A stretch of DNA of 64,000 nt from Sphingopyxis sp. H053 (GCF_001468225.1 NZ_LNRU01000004.1:372001-436000); one strand, 5' to 3'; positions 8,475-17,488 are shown, counted from the first letter of the stretch. Notes: generated by a model not told the origin, from the sequence alone. Numbers and translations are program-made.

Positions 8475-10727
8475 GTGATCAGGTCCGCCTCGCCGCGCCG
8501 CTGGCTGTTCGTGCTGACGATCCTCGTCGGCAGCTTCCTGCTTTTCCTCGTCCAGCCGATGGTTGCGCGCATGGTGCTGCCCAAATTGGGCGGTGCGCCC
8601 GCGGTGTGGAACAGCGCGATGCTTGTCTACCAGGCGCTGCTGCTCGGCGGCTACGCCTATGCGCACTGGCTCGGGCGCTTCACCGTGCGGCGTCAGGCGG
8701 TCATCCACCTTGCGCTCTTCCTTGTCGCGGCGCTGTGGCTCCCGATCGGCATCGCGCAGATCGCGGCACCCGGTCCGGGGCAGGAGGCGCTGTGGGTGCC
8801 CTTGCTCCTGCTCGCGTCGATCGGCCCCGTCTTCTTCGTCGTCTCGGCGCAGGCGCCGTTGATGCAGCGCTGGTTCGCCGCCGATACGCGCGCGGGCGAT
8901 CCTTATTATCTCTATGCCGCCTCGAACCTCGGCAGCTTCGCGGGCCTCATCAGCTATCCGGCACTCGTCGAGCCGACGATGCCGCTCGCGGTGCAGAGCT
9001 GGGGCTGGACCGTGGGTTATGCGCTGCTCGTGCTGCTCGTCGCGGGGGCGGCCGCGGCGCGCTGGCACGGCGCCGCCGAAGCGCATGCCGCCGTCACCGA
9101 CGAACCGCGTCCGAGCCTGCGCCGCCAGCTTCACTGGCTGTTGATCGCCGCGGTGCCGTCGGGGCTGATGCTGTCGACGACGACGCACCTCACGACCGAC
9201 ATCGTCGCGATGCCCCTGCTGTGGGTGCTGCCGCTGGGCCTCTATCTCCTGAGCTTCGTGATCGCCTTTTCGACGATGGAGCGGCCGACACAGATCATCA
9301 CGCTGATCGCACCCGTCTTGCTGCTCGCGGTCGGCGGGCTCGGGCTGCTGAGCTCGGGCGGCGGCTCGATGATGGTCGCGCTCGCCAGCCTCGCGATGCT
9401 GTTCGTCGTCGCGACGGCGCTCCACGGCTATCTCTATCATCTCCGCCCGGCGGCGCAGCATCTGACGCTCTTTTACCTCATCATGTCGGCGGGCGGCGTG
9501 CTCGGCGGGCTGTTCGCGGCGCTGTTCGCGCCGCTGATCTTCGACTGGGTGTATGAGCATCCGCTGCTGATCCTCGCCGCCGCGATGCTGTTGCCGCTCC
9601 CCGCGCTGCTGCCGTGGGACAAATGGCTGGGGCTCGAAGCCAAGACCGCGCGGATCGTGGCCGCGGTATTCGTCGCGCTCGCCGCTTTCGGCGCCTGGCA
9701 TATGGTCGGCGACTGGACCGGCCGGCTCGACAGCGCGACGACCTCGTGGGGCATCGCGATCTTCGTCGTCGGCACGCTCGTCATCGGCTGGCGCTGGGCC
9801 TATGTGCCCGTGCTCGCGCTGCTGATGATCGGCGTCGGCGGCTGGGACACGATCCAGGAAAGCTTCACCGGTGCGCGCGTGCGCAGCTATTTCGGCGTCT
9901 ACACCGTCACCGATTATCCGGCATCGAACCAGCGCCGTCTCGCGCATGGCACCACGCTCCACGGACTTCAGCGTACTGACGCCGCGCACCGGCGCGATCC
10001 GACGACCTATTATGGCCATCAATCCGGCGTCGGGCTGACGCTCGATAAGGCCGCCGCGCTTGCCGGGCCGAATGCGTCGATCGGCATCGTCGGGCTGGGG
10101 GCAGGCACGCTCGCCTGCTATCGAAAGCCCGATCAGCACTGGACGATCTTCGAGATCGATCCGGTGATGGTCGACATCGCGCGCGATCCGTCGAAATTCA
10201 CCTTCCTCTCCGATTGTGCCGGCGACACGCCGATCGTCATCGGCGATGCGCGGCTCCAGCTTGCCAACCAGCCCGCGGGGCGCTTCGACGTCATCGTCAT
10301 CGACGCCTTCTCTTCCGACGCGATTCCGCTGCACCTGCTGACCAAGGAAGCGATCGGCATTTATGCGCGCGCGCTGAAGCCCGACGGGATCCTGCTCATC
10401 CACATCTCGAACCGCTTCTTCGATCTGGAGCCGGTGCTGGCGGCGGAGGCGAAGGCGCGCGGCTGGACGAGCGCGATCCGCATGGACCCGGGTCCGGTCG
10501 GCGACGAATATGGCGACCTCACCGGATCGAACTGGGTCGCGCTGACCGCGACGCCGCAGCGGATGCAGCAATTGACCGGCGGGATCAGGCCGCGCAAGGA
10601 TTCGCGCGACCTCGACGCCTGGGTGCCGCTCGAAGCGCGTCCGAACTTCGAACGCTGGACCGACGATTATGCCTCGACGCTGCCGGTCCTGATCTGGAAG
10701 AATCTCATTGGAGGCCGCGACGAATGA
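8475..10727 (+). CDS. Membrane-fused spermidine-synthase-like protein
   Basis: About 750 aa. Residues 1 to roughly 420 hold about 11-12 hydrophobic segments resembling an MFS-type membrane domain (FVLTILVGSFLLFLVQP onwards). The C-terminal 250 residues are a spermidine-synthase-type Rossmann methyltransferase fold with IVGLGAGTLACY as the nucleotide loop and VIDAFSSDAIPLHLLT after it. Such fusions are often annotated as fused MFS/spermidine synthase, but the reaction is not established. The frame is open from ATG 8436, overlapping hemB by 35 bases; GTG 8475, just after the hemB stop, is preferred, with low certainty. It overlaps the carbonic anhydrase gene by four bases. Confidence 0.85.
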   Translation: MIRSASPRRWLFVLTILVGSFLLFLVQPMVARMVLPKLGGAPAVWNSAMLVYQALLLGGYAYAHWLGRFTVRRQAVIHLALFLVAALWLPIGIAQIAAPGPGQEALWVPLLLLASIGPVFFVVSAQAPLMQRWFAADTRAGDPYYLYAASNLGSFAGLISYPALVEPTMPLAVQSWGWTVGYALLVLLVAGAAAARWHGAAEAHAAVTDEPRPSLRRQLHWLLIAAVPSGLMLSTTTHLTTDIVAMPLLWVLPLGLYLLSFVIAFSTMERPTQIITLIAPVLLLAVGGLGLLSSGGGSMMVALASLAMLFVVATALHGYLYHLRPAAQHLTLFYLIMSAGGVLGGLFAALFAPLIFDWVYEHPLLILAAAMLLPLPALLPWDKWLGLEAKTARIVAAVFVALAAFGAWHMVGDWTGRLDSATTSWGIAIFVVGTLVIGWRWAYVPVLALLMIGVGGWDTIQESFTGARVRSYFGVYTVTDYPASNQRRLAHGTTLHGLQRTDAAHRRDPTTYYGHQSGVGLTLDKAAALAGPNASIGIVGLGAGTLACYRKPDQHWTIFEIDPVMVDIARDPSKFTFLSDCAGDTPIVIGDARLQLANQPAGRFDVIVIDAFSSDAIPLHLLTKEAIGIYARALKPDGILLIHISNRFFDLEPVLAAEAKARGWTSAIRMDPGPVGDEYGDLTGSNWVALTATPQRMQQLTGGIRPRKDSRDLDAWVPLEARPNFERWTDDYASTLPVLIWKNLIGGRDE

Positions 10728-11275
10728 ACGACATCAGCATCATCAGCGTCAATGGCAAGACGCCGCAGATCGACCCCAGCGCCTTCATCGCGCCGGGATG
10801 CCGCATCATCGGCGACGTGACGATCGGGCCCGATGTCAGCATCTGGTATAATTGCGTGCTGCGCGCCGATGTCAGCAGCATCGTCGTCGGCGCGCGCTCG
10901 AACATCCAGGATGGCAGCATCGTCCATTGCGACGGCCCGATGCCGCACCGCCCCGAAGGCTTTCCGACGATCATCGGCGAGGATGTGCTGATCGGCCATC
11001 TTGCGATGGTGCACGGCTGCACGCTCGCCGACCGGGCGTTCGTGGGTTTGAAGGCGACGGTGATGAACGGGTGCCGCATCGGCAGCGACGCGATGCTCGC
11101 CGCGGGCGCACTGCTGACCGAGAACAAGGAAATCCCCGATCGCGAACTGTGGGCCGGATCGCCCGCGCGCCGCGTGCGCGAAATCGACGATGCGCAGGCC
11201 GTAGGGATGCAGCTGGGCGTCGCGCATTATGTGATGAACGGCCGCATGCACAAGGCGGCGATCGAGCAAGGCTAA
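10724..11275 (+). CDS. Gamma-class carbonic anhydrase family protein
   Basis: A 183-aa left-handed beta-helix protein built from hexapeptide repeats (IIGDVTIGPDVSIWYNCVLRAD and onward). Metal-binding histidines are in VHCDGPMPHR, GHLAMVHGC and neighbours, as in Cam/YrdA-type proteins. Members bind Zn or Fe, and many have weak or no measured carbonic anhydrase activity. The ATG overlaps the previous stop (ATGA), with GGAGG 10 bases upstream, so it is translationally coupled to the spermidine-synthase-like gene. Confidence 0.92.
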   Translation: MNDISIISVNGKTPQIDPSAFIAPGCRIIGDVTIGPDVSIWYNCVLRADVSSIVVGARSNIQDGSIVHCDGPMPHRPEGFPTIIGEDVLIGHLAMVHGCTLADRAFVGLKATVMNGCRIGSDAMLAAGALLTENKEIPDRELWAGSPARRVREIDDAQAVGMQLGVAHYVMNGRMHKAAIEQG

Positions 11276-11284
11276 AACCAGAAA

Positions 11285-11368
11285 CCCGTTCGCATCGAGC
11301 GAAGTCGAGATGCCCCTCGGCTTGGCGCTATGGCGATGGGTGTCTCGACTTCGCTCGACACGAACGGG
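11285..11368. repeat. Palindromic intergenic repeat, family A, second full copy
   Basis: Arms 11285-11314 and about 11339-11368 contain CGAGCGAAGTCGAG and its complement. It lies between convergent genes, right after the carbonic anhydrase stop and just before a minus-strand terminator. It shares both arms with the copy at 7324-7405, but the loop sequences differ. Confidence 0.85.
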
Positions 11369-11373
11369 AAACG

Positions 11374-11404
11374 AAAAAGGGCGCTCCGGTTTCCCGAAGC
11401 GCCC
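11374..11404 (-). terminator. Rho-independent terminator of the PuuD-like gene
   Basis: On the minus strand GGGCGCTTCGG pairs with CCGGAGCGCCC around a GAAA tetraloop (one G-T pair in the stem) and is followed by TTTTTCGTTT. This strong intrinsic terminator sits 25 bases after the stop of the PuuD-like gene. Confidence 0.9.
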
Positions 11405-11428
11405 CAATCAATGTACTGTTGCGGCGAC

Positions 11429-12001
11429 TTAGCTGAAGTTCACCATCGCATAGAGCATCGGGATCGACAGCAGGGTGTTGGTTCGCGAAAAGATCATCGC
11501 GGTCCGCGCGGCCTTCGCCTTGGTCGCATCGTCGGCTTCGACGATCCCCAGCGCCTTCTTCTGGTTCGGCCAGATCAGGAACCACACGTTGAACGCCATG
11601 ATCAGCCCCAGCCACATGCCGACGCCGATCAGCTTGTACGGGTCCTGAAGGCCCAATGCGGGCACCAGATATTTGGCGTGGCCGGCGATCGCGACGCCCA
11701 GCAGCACGGTGACCAGCGCCGCCCAGCGGAACCAGAACAGCGCGGCGGGCGCGATATGCTTGCCGACCGCGGGTTTCAGTTCGGCCGGGATCTTCGGCAT
11801 CGTCGGCATCTGGACGAAGTTGAAATAATAAAGCAGGCCGATCCACAGCACGCCGAAGAAGGTGTGCAGCCAGCGCATGATCGCGTTGCCCGCGGCGACC
11901 CCGTCCTCGAAATTCTGGCCGTTGAGGCACAGCATCAATATGATCGCAAGCACCAGGCCCGCGCCGAGCACGGCGTGCAGGTTTCCGAAAAATTTATCCA
12001 T
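11429..12001 (-). CDS. Urate hydroxylase PuuD-like integral membrane protein (Urate_ox_N)
   Basis: A 190-aa membrane protein with about five hydrophobic segments (LGAGLVLAIILMLCL, FFGVLWIGLLYYFNF, AALVTVLLGVAIAG and others). The spacing of WLHTFFGVLWIGLLYYFNF and FWFRWAALVTVLLGVAI resembles the membrane domain of bacterial urate hydroxylase PuuD. Full PuuD is longer and carries a cytochrome c domain; neither the domain nor a CxxCH motif is present, so urate oxidation is uncertain. An AGGGGGAA ribosome site precedes the ATG. No purine-degradation gene is adjacent. Confidence 0.7.
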   Translation of the reverse strand: MDKFFGNLHAVLGAGLVLAIILMLCLNGQNFEDGVAAGNAIMRWLHTFFGVLWIGLLYYFNFVQMPTMPKIPAELKPAVGKHIAPAALFWFRWAALVTVLLGVAIAGHAKYLVPALGLQDPYKLIGVGMWLGLIMAFNVWFLIWPNQKKALGIVEADDATKAKAARTAMIFSRTNTLLSIPMLYAMVNFS

Positions 12002-12082
12002 GGCAGTTCCCCCTGTTTATCGCGGCGCCGCGTGCGACCCGGTGCCGGTGACGCAGCTATGCCAGCGCGGTGGGGAAATGCA

Positions 12083-12754
12083 TCAACTTTTGTCGGTTGC
12101 GGCCTCTTCGGGAACGGCGAGGCCGTTCTTCAGCATCACCGGAACCTGGCTGAAAGTGAAGAGGAAGGAGAGGGCGGTGACGCCCCAGACCTTGATCGTC
12201 AGCCACAGGTCAAAGCTCATCTGCTTCGCCTGGATCATCTCGTACATCACATGGTTGGCGATGCCGAGCGTGGCAAAGAAAATCCCCCAGTTGCGCGACA
12301 GCAGCAGCCAGCCGCGGTCCGTGAGCCCCTCGAGCGCCGATTGCAGCAGATATTTGAGCATCGGCTTTTTGAACCAGTAGCCGCCGAGCAGCAGCGCGGC
12401 GAAGGCGCCATAGATAATCGTCGGCTTCATCACGATGAAGCGCTCGTCGTGGAACCAGATGGTCAGCGCGCCGAAGCCGAGGACGAGGATGCTCGACATC
12501 CACAGCATCGGCGAGATCTTGCCGAGCTTCCATTTCGACACGACCATCGCGATGACGATCGCGACCATGAAGGCCACGGTGCCCTTGATCGCCGCGGTCG
12601 TCGCGGCAAACGCGCCTTCGCCGCCCGACGAGAATTTATAGGCGAGGAAGAAGACGAGCAAAGGCCCGAAATCGATCACGAAGTTGAGCCAGCCATGCTT
12701 CGCCGGCGGCGGCGCCGGGACCGACTCGGGGCCAGTGGGAAGCACGTCGCTCAT
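12083..12754 (-). CDS. yciB: Septation protein A / inner-membrane protein YciB
   Basis: A 223-aa inner-membrane protein with five or six hydrophobic segments. NFVIDFGPLLVFFLAYK and SKWKLGKISPMLWMSSILV match the IspZ/YciB family, linked to cell-envelope organisation and septation. An N-terminal proline-rich extension of about 20 residues (PTGPESVPAPPPAKHG) precedes the domain. The ATG overlaps the ftsY stop by four bases, so it is the last gene of the dapF-mtaB-ftsY-yciB chain. Confidence 0.93.
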   Translation of the reverse strand: MSDVLPTGPESVPAPPPAKHGWLNFVIDFGPLLVFFLAYKFSSGGEGAFAATTAAIKGTVAFMVAIVIAMVVSKWKLGKISPMLWMSSILVLGFGALTIWFHDERFIVMKPTIIYGAFAALLLGGYWFKKPMLKYLLQSALEGLTDRGWLLLSRNWGIFFATLGIANHVMYEMIQAKQMSFDLWLTIKVWGVTALSFLFTFSQVPVMLKNGLAVPEEAATDKS

Positions 12755-13677
12755 CGGATATTTCCTGCAATAATTCCCGCGATTTCGTCCGCATCGAACG
12801 GGCGAAGGTCGTCGATGGTTTCGCCGATGCCGATCGCGTGGATCGGAAGCCCGTGGCGCTCGGCGGCGGAGACGAGCACGCCGCCGCGCGCCGTGCCGTC
12901 GAGCTTCGTCATCACCAGCCCGGTGACGCCCGCAACCTCACGGAACACGTCGATCTGCGACAGCGCATTCTGCCCCGTCGTCGCGTCGAGCACGAGCACG
13001 ACATCGTGCGGCGCCGCGGGGTTGAGGCGGCCGAGCACGCGCTTGATCTTGGCAAGCTCGTCCATCAGCTCGCGCTTGTTCTGGAGCCGCCCGGCGGTGT
13101 CGACGATCAGCACGTCGATGCCGGTCGCGGTCGCCTGCTTCACCGCGTCGAATACGATGCCCGCGCTGTCGCCGCCTTCGGGCCCCGCCATGATCGGCAC
13201 GCCGAGCCGCTCGGCCCAGACCTTCAATTGCCCGATCGCGGCGGCGCGGAAGGTGTCGCCTGCGACGAGCATCACGCCATAATCCTGTTCCTGGAACAGA
13301 TGCGCGAGCTTGGCGATCGTGGTGGTCTTGCCCGATCCGTTGACCCCGATCACCAAAATGACCTGTGGGCGCGGAAAGGCGTCGATGTCGAGCGGTTCGG
13401 CGACCGGGCGCAACACCGCGGCGATTTCCTCGGCGACGACCTTGCGGAGTTCCTCGGTGCCATTCGCGGCGATGTCGCGGCGTTCGGCGAGGCGGCTGCG
13501 GATACGGTCGGCCATCGCGGGGCCAAGGTCGGCGGTGATCAGCGCTTCCTCGATGCGGTCGAGATCATCCTCGTCGAGCCGCGCCTTGCCGGTCAGCCCT
13601 GCGAGATTTTCGCCGAGCCGCTCCGACGTGCGGCGAAATCCGCCGAGCAGCCGTTCGCTCCAGCTTTGGCCGGTCAT
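12751..13677 (-). CDS. ftsY: Signal recognition particle receptor FtsY
   Basis: SRP receptor GTPase that docks ribosome-Ffh complexes at the inner membrane. At 308 aa it is the short form, lacking the acidic A domain of E. coli FtsY. The four-helix N domain covers about residues 5-85. The G domain has P-loop GVNGSGKT at 111-118, DTAGRLQNK and TKLDGTARGG. It overlaps both mtaB and yciB by four bases. Its partner gene ffh is about 4 kb away on the opposite strand. Confidence 0.97.
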   Translation of the reverse strand: MTGQSWSERLLGGFRRTSERLGENLAGLTGKARLDEDDLDRIEEALITADLGPAMADRIRSRLAERRDIAANGTEELRKVVAEEIAAVLRPVAEPLDIDAFPRPQVILVIGVNGSGKTTTIAKLAHLFQEQDYGVMLVAGDTFRAAAIGQLKVWAERLGVPIMAGPEGGDSAGIVFDAVKQATATGIDVLIVDTAGRLQNKRELMDELAKIKRVLGRLNPAAPHDVVLVLDATTGQNALSQIDVFREVAGVTGLVMTKLDGTARGGVLVSAAERHGLPIHAIGIGETIDDLRPFDADEIAGIIAGNIR

Positions 13678-14987
13678 GCCGCGATATCCTTTGCTTCGAT
13701 TTGGGTGGCGATCATGCGGTCGCCGTCACGCGCGCCGAGGCGCACGTCGATGATGGTGCCGGGCGCCGCGGGTGCGGTCAGCGCCACGGCGGCGAAATTT
13801 TCGGCATGGCCGCTGACGCCGTCGCGCTCGACGAGCATCGATGCGGTTCGGCCGATCTGCGTTTCGAGCCAGTCCTGCCGCCGCCGCGCATTGGCGTCGC
13901 GCAGGATTGCGGCGCGCTCGCGGGCGATGGTGCGCCCGACCTGCGGCATCCGCGCGGCGGGCGTCCCGGCGCGCGGGCTGTACGGAAAGATGTGGCCAAA
14001 GACGATGTCGCAATCGTCGATCAGCGCCAGCGAGTTCGCGAACATCGCGTCATCCTCGGTCGGAAAGCCTGCGATCAGGTCGGCGCCGATCGCGATCTCG
14101 GCGCGCGCGGCCTTCAACCGCTCGATCAGTGCGAGGGCGTCGGTGCGGCGGTGGCGGCGCTTCATGCGCGTCAGCACCATGTCATCGCCCGCCTGCAGCG
14201 ACAGGTGGACATGCGGCATCACGCGCTTTTCCTGCGTCAGCAGCGCGAACAGCGCGTCGTCGATCCGGTCGGGGTCGAGCGACGAGAGGCGAAGCCGTTC
14301 GACCGGCAGCACCAGCAACGCCTCGACCAGCGCGGCCAAGGTCGTGTCGCTGTCGTCGCCATAGCTGGCAAGATCGACCCCGGTCAGGATGATCTCGCGC
14401 TGCCCGCGATCCAGCGCGGTTTGCGCGGACGCGACCACCGCATCGACGCTCGCCGATCGCGCCGTCCCGCGCGCCAGCACCGTCGCGCAAAAGGTGCAGC
14501 TGTGCGAGCAACCGGTCTGGACCCCGAGAAAAGCGCGCGCATGATCGGCGCCCGAGAGGGCGGGGGCGTAAGGCGTCGTGTCCCCGCGAAGGCGGGGACC
14601 CATCTCCGATGGGTTCGAATTTGCACCGGCGGGAGATGGACCCCCGCCTTCGCGGGGGAAGGGGACAGGATTTGAAAGGTAGCTCTGAGCCAAGCCCTTT
14701 GCATCATTGGATACCACCCGCGCGCCCATCGCGGTAAAAACATCGCGCTCCAGCTCCGCCGCGCACCCGGTCACCACAACCTCGGCGCCCGGCCGCTCGC
14801 GCAGCGCGCGGCGTACCGCCTGCCGCGCCTGCCGCACCGCTTCGTCGGTCACCGCGCAGCTGTTGAAGACGATCGTGTCGCGCGCGCCCGCAGCCTTGAC
14901 GGCCGCACGAACCCCTTCGCCCTCGGCGATGTTCAGCCGGCAACCGAAATTGACGACCTCTTGCCGGTCGGCGAGGGAAGCGCTCAT
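13674..14987 (-). CDS. mtaB: tRNA t6A37 methylthiotransferase MtaB, with a repeat-derived insert
   Basis: Radical-SAM enzyme that converts t6A37 of tRNA to ms2t6A. The 437-aa protein has an N-terminal UPF0004 domain with cluster cysteines C16, C44 and C75, the radical-SAM motif C160-x3-C164-x2-C167 (CSHSCTFC), and a C-terminal TRAM-like region. Residues about 110-136 (PREGGGPSPAG to MGPRLRGD) are encoded by a palindromic repeat present elsewhere only between genes; it is inserted in frame in the linker between the first two domains. All catalytic residues remain, so the enzyme is probably active. It overlaps dapF and ftsY by four bases each. Confidence 0.93.
   Translation of the reverse strand: MSASLADRQEVVNFGCRLNIAEGEGVRAAVKAAGARDTIVFNSCAVTDEAVRQARQAVRRALRERPGAEVVVTGCAAELERDVFTAMGARVVSNDAKGLAQSYLSNPVPFPREGGGPSPAGANSNPSEMGPRLRGDTTPYAPALSGADHARAFLGVQTGCSHSCTFCATVLARGTARSASVDAVVASAQTALDRGQREIILTGVDLASYGDDSDTTLAALVEALLVLPVERLRLSSLDPDRIDDALFALLTQEKRVMPHVHLSLQAGDDMVLTRMKRRHRRTDALALIERLKAARAEIAIGADLIAGFPTEDDAMFANSLALIDDCDIVFGHIFPYSPRAGTPAARMPQVGRTIARERAAILRDANARRRQDWLETQIGRTASMLVERDGVSGHAENFAAVALTAPAAPGTIIDVRLGARDGDRMIATQIEAKDIAA
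14581..14660. repeat. Palindromic repeat, family B, inside the mtaB coding sequence
   Basis: The left arm begins TCCCCGCGAAGGCGGGGACC and ends CATCTCC (14581-14607). The right arm is GGAGATGG followed by the complementary GC-rich core (14632-14658). The intergenic copy at 27507-27610 shares the GGGAGATGGACCCC flank and the same arm structure. The frame is open through the element, which adds about 27 residues to MtaB. Confidence 0.9.
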
Positions 14988-15790
14988 CCGAACTGCGCCC
15001 AGTCGGTCTCGCCCTCATAGACGCGCGTCGCGGCGCCGCTCATCACGATCGGCTCGCCGGGCGCCCAGCGGATGACGAGGTCGCCGCCGGGCAGCGACAC
15101 CGTCACCGGCGACTGGACAAGGCCGGCGCGGATTGCCGCGACCGCGGTCGCGCACGCGCCGGTTCCGCACGCCTGCGTCAGCCCGACGCCGCGTTCCCAG
15201 ACGCGCAGTTGGAGTTGATTTTCGCCGTCGAGGCTTGCGACATTGACGTTGACGCGCTCGGGGAACAGCGGGTCGGTCTCGATCCGCGGGCCGAGCTCGT
15301 CGAGCGCGACGGCGTCGGCCTCGGGCACGAAAAAGACGATATGCGGATTGCCGACATTGACCCCGGCGCCATGCTCCAGCTCGTCCCATGCGACGGGCAT
15401 GTCGCGCGTGTCCATCGGCATCGCGAGCGGGATATGCTCCCAGTCGAACATCGGCTCGCCGAGTACGACTTCGGCACCGCCGTCGGCGGGGGTGACGCGC
15501 AGCATCCCGCCCAGCGTCTCGATCACCGCGGGCTTGCCGATCAGCGTCGCGACGCAGCGCGTTGCATTGCCGCAGGCCTCGACCTCGCCGCCGTCGGCGT
15601 TGAAGATCCGCATCTTCACGTCTGCACTATTTGACGGTTCGAGCAGGATCAGCTGGTCGCACCCGATGCCATGGCGGCGGTCGGCGATCGCGTGCGCGCG
15701 CGCCGGCGTCATCTCGACGCCATGCTCGCGCGCGTCGATCACGACAAAGTCGTTGCCGAGGCCGTGCATCTTGGTGAAGCGGTCTGCCAT
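14984..15790 (-). CDS. dapF: Diaminopimelate epimerase
   Basis: Interconverts LL- and meso-diaminopimelate for lysine and peptidoglycan synthesis. The 268-aa length is normal. The two catalytic cysteines are present: C73 in EACGNATRC and C208 in QACGTGAC. N-terminal MHGLGNDFVVID is the family signature. It overlaps the mtaB start by four bases and appears to be the first gene of the dapF-mtaB-ftsY-yciB chain. Confidence 0.97.
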   Translation of the reverse strand: MADRFTKMHGLGNDFVVIDAREHGVEMTPARAHAIADRRHGIGCDQLILLEPSNSADVKMRIFNADGGEVEACGNATRCVATLIGKPAVIETLGGMLRVTPADGGAEVVLGEPMFDWEHIPLAMPMDTRDMPVAWDELEHGAGVNVGNPHIVFFVPEADAVALDELGPRIETDPLFPERVNVNVASLDGENQLQLRVWERGVGLTQACGTGACATAVAAIRAGLVQSPVTVSLPGGDLVIRWAPGEPIVMSGAATRVYEGETDWAQFG

Positions 15791-15841
15791 AGTCCGCGCA
15801 TGTAAGGGCGCGCGGGCGCGAAGTCTAGCGATGCGGCGGGA

Positions 15842-17488
15842 TCAGGCCGTCTTGCGCAGCGGCGCGTCTTCGCTGGTGTCGGGGCCGGCGGGCGGCGCCA
15901 TCGGCGTGCGCAGCAGGCCGCGGTCGGCGAGCAGCCGTTCGGTATCGGCGGCCGACGAGGCGCGGCCGAAATACCAGCCCTGCCCCTTCGAACAGCCGAG
16001 GCGTGTCAGCTCGATCGCGGTCGCCTCATCCTCGACCCCCTCGGCGGTGATCGGCATCGCGAGGCTTTCGCCCAGCCGCACGATCGCGACGACGATCGCC
16101 TGCGCATCGGGGCTGCCGCGCATCGCGGCGACAAAGCTGCGGTCGATCTTGATCCGGTCGAACGGCAGCGCGCGCAGGTGCGACAGCGAGCTGTAGCCGG
16201 TGCCGAAATCGTCGAGGCTCAAGGATACGCCCTGATTCTTGAGACTGGTTACGATCGAGCGCACCAGCGGCAGATTTTCGAACAGCGAGCTTTCGGTGAT
16301 CTCGACCTCGAGCTGGCTGGCAGGAAAACCGACCTCGATCAGCAATTTGGTGAGCTTCTGGCTGAACCACGGATCCTTCAGCTGCTGCGGCGAGATGTTG
16401 ACCGCGAGCATGATCGACGGGTCCCAGCGTTTGGCGGTCTCCATCGCCTCGCGGATCACCTGCAGCGACAATTCGCCGATCAGGCCGCTTTCCTCGGCGA
16501 CCGGGATGAAACGTTCGGGCGGGATCATGCCATATTCGGGCGATTCCCAGCGCATCAGCATTTCGAAGCCGATCAGGCGCCCGCTGGCGATGTCGACCTG
16601 CGGTTCGAAATGCGGGACGAACTCGCCGCGCGGCATGCCGTCGCGAATGCCGGTTTCGATCTGGTTGCGCACCTGCACCGCCATCTCCATCCCGGCTTCG
16701 AACCAGCAGAAGCGGTTCCGGCCCTCGTCCTTGCAATTATACATCGCGATGTCGGCCTGACGGACCATCGTTTCCATCGTCACGCTGGCATCGCTGGCGA
16801 GCGATATGCCGAGCGACGCGCCGACGCGGATCTGCTGCCCATCGTGCGTGACGCTATTGTCGAGCGCCATGACGAGTTCGGCGGCGAGTGCATCGACGTC
16901 GGCGCGCGCCGCGGGCTCGAACACCAGCATCGCGACGAACTCGTCGCCGCCGAGCCGCGCCTTGGTGGCATTGGGCGGCAGCACCGCCGAGATGCGCTCG
17001 GCGGCAACTTGCAGCACGCGGTCGCCCGCGGCATGGCCGTGAATGTCGTTGACGGTCTTGAAATGGTCGAGGTCGAGTAGGAACAGCGCGACCTGGCGCT
17101 TTTCGGCGATCGCGCCCGCGATCTGCCGCTGCCCGGTCGCGAGCAGCGCCCGGCGGTTGAGAAAGCCCGTCAGCGGGTCGGTATCGGCGAGGTAGCGCGC
17201 GCGCTGCTCGGCCTCGGTACGCTCGAGGATTTCGCGATTGAGATCCTTGTAGCGGCGCCAGCCGAACAGGATCAGCGCGACATTGAGGATGACCGCCGTC
17301 GCCAGCGCGCGGTCGGGGCCGCCGCCGATGCCGATGAGGGCGCGAACGGCCGCCTGCATCACATTGCTGCCCGTCCCCACGAACAACAGGATCGCGGCGA
17401 CGACGATGCCGCCGGCTATGATGTCGCGTTTGGCGCCCTCGCTGCGGTCGAATGGCTTCGGCGTCGATGTCATATGAATTTGTCCCAC
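15842..17488 (-). CDS. Membrane GGDEF-EAL protein (cyclic di-GMP turnover)
   Basis: A 548-aa protein with two N-terminal membrane segments (about residues 23-38 and 63-77), a GGDEF domain and an EAL domain. The GGDEF motif (180-184) is intact and no RxxD inhibitory site precedes it. In the phosphodiesterase domain the EAL signature reads EML (309-311), but the other metal and catalytic segments are present: NISPQQL, EITES, LDDFGTGYSS, IKIDRSFV and AEGVED. Both synthesis and hydrolysis of cyclic di-GMP are therefore possible. It lacks a sensory domain beyond the short membrane region. ATG 17473 is an alternative start. ffh is divergent. Confidence 0.92.
   Translation of the reverse strand: MGQIHMTSTPKPFDRSEGAKRDIIAGGIVVAAILLFVGTGSNVMQAAVRALIGIGGGPDRALATAVILNVALILFGWRRYKDLNREILERTEAEQRARYLADTDPLTGFLNRRALLATGQRQIAGAIAEKRQVALFLLDLDHFKTVNDIHGHAAGDRVLQVAAERISAVLPPNATKARLGGDEFVAMLVFEPAARADVDALAAELVMALDNSVTHDGQQIRVGASLGISLASDASVTMETMVRQADIAMYNCKDEGRNRFCWFEAGMEMAVQVRNQIETGIRDGMPRGEFVPHFEPQVDIASGRLIGFEMLMRWESPEYGMIPPERFIPVAEESGLIGELSLQVIREAMETAKRWDPSIMLAVNISPQQLKDPWFSQKLTKLLIEVGFPASQLEVEITESSLFENLPLVRSIVTSLKNQGVSLSLDDFGTGYSSLSHLRALPFDRIKIDRSFVAAMRGSPDAQAIVVAIVRLGESLAMPITAEGVEDEATAIELTRLGCSKGQGWYFGRASSAADTERLLADRGLLRTPMAPPAGPDTSEDAPLRKTA

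Noticed and set aside
11429-12001. Full urate hydroxylase PuuD
   Set aside because: The protein is too short, has no cytochrome c motif, and no purine-catabolic neighbours, so only a PuuD-like membrane domain is claimed.
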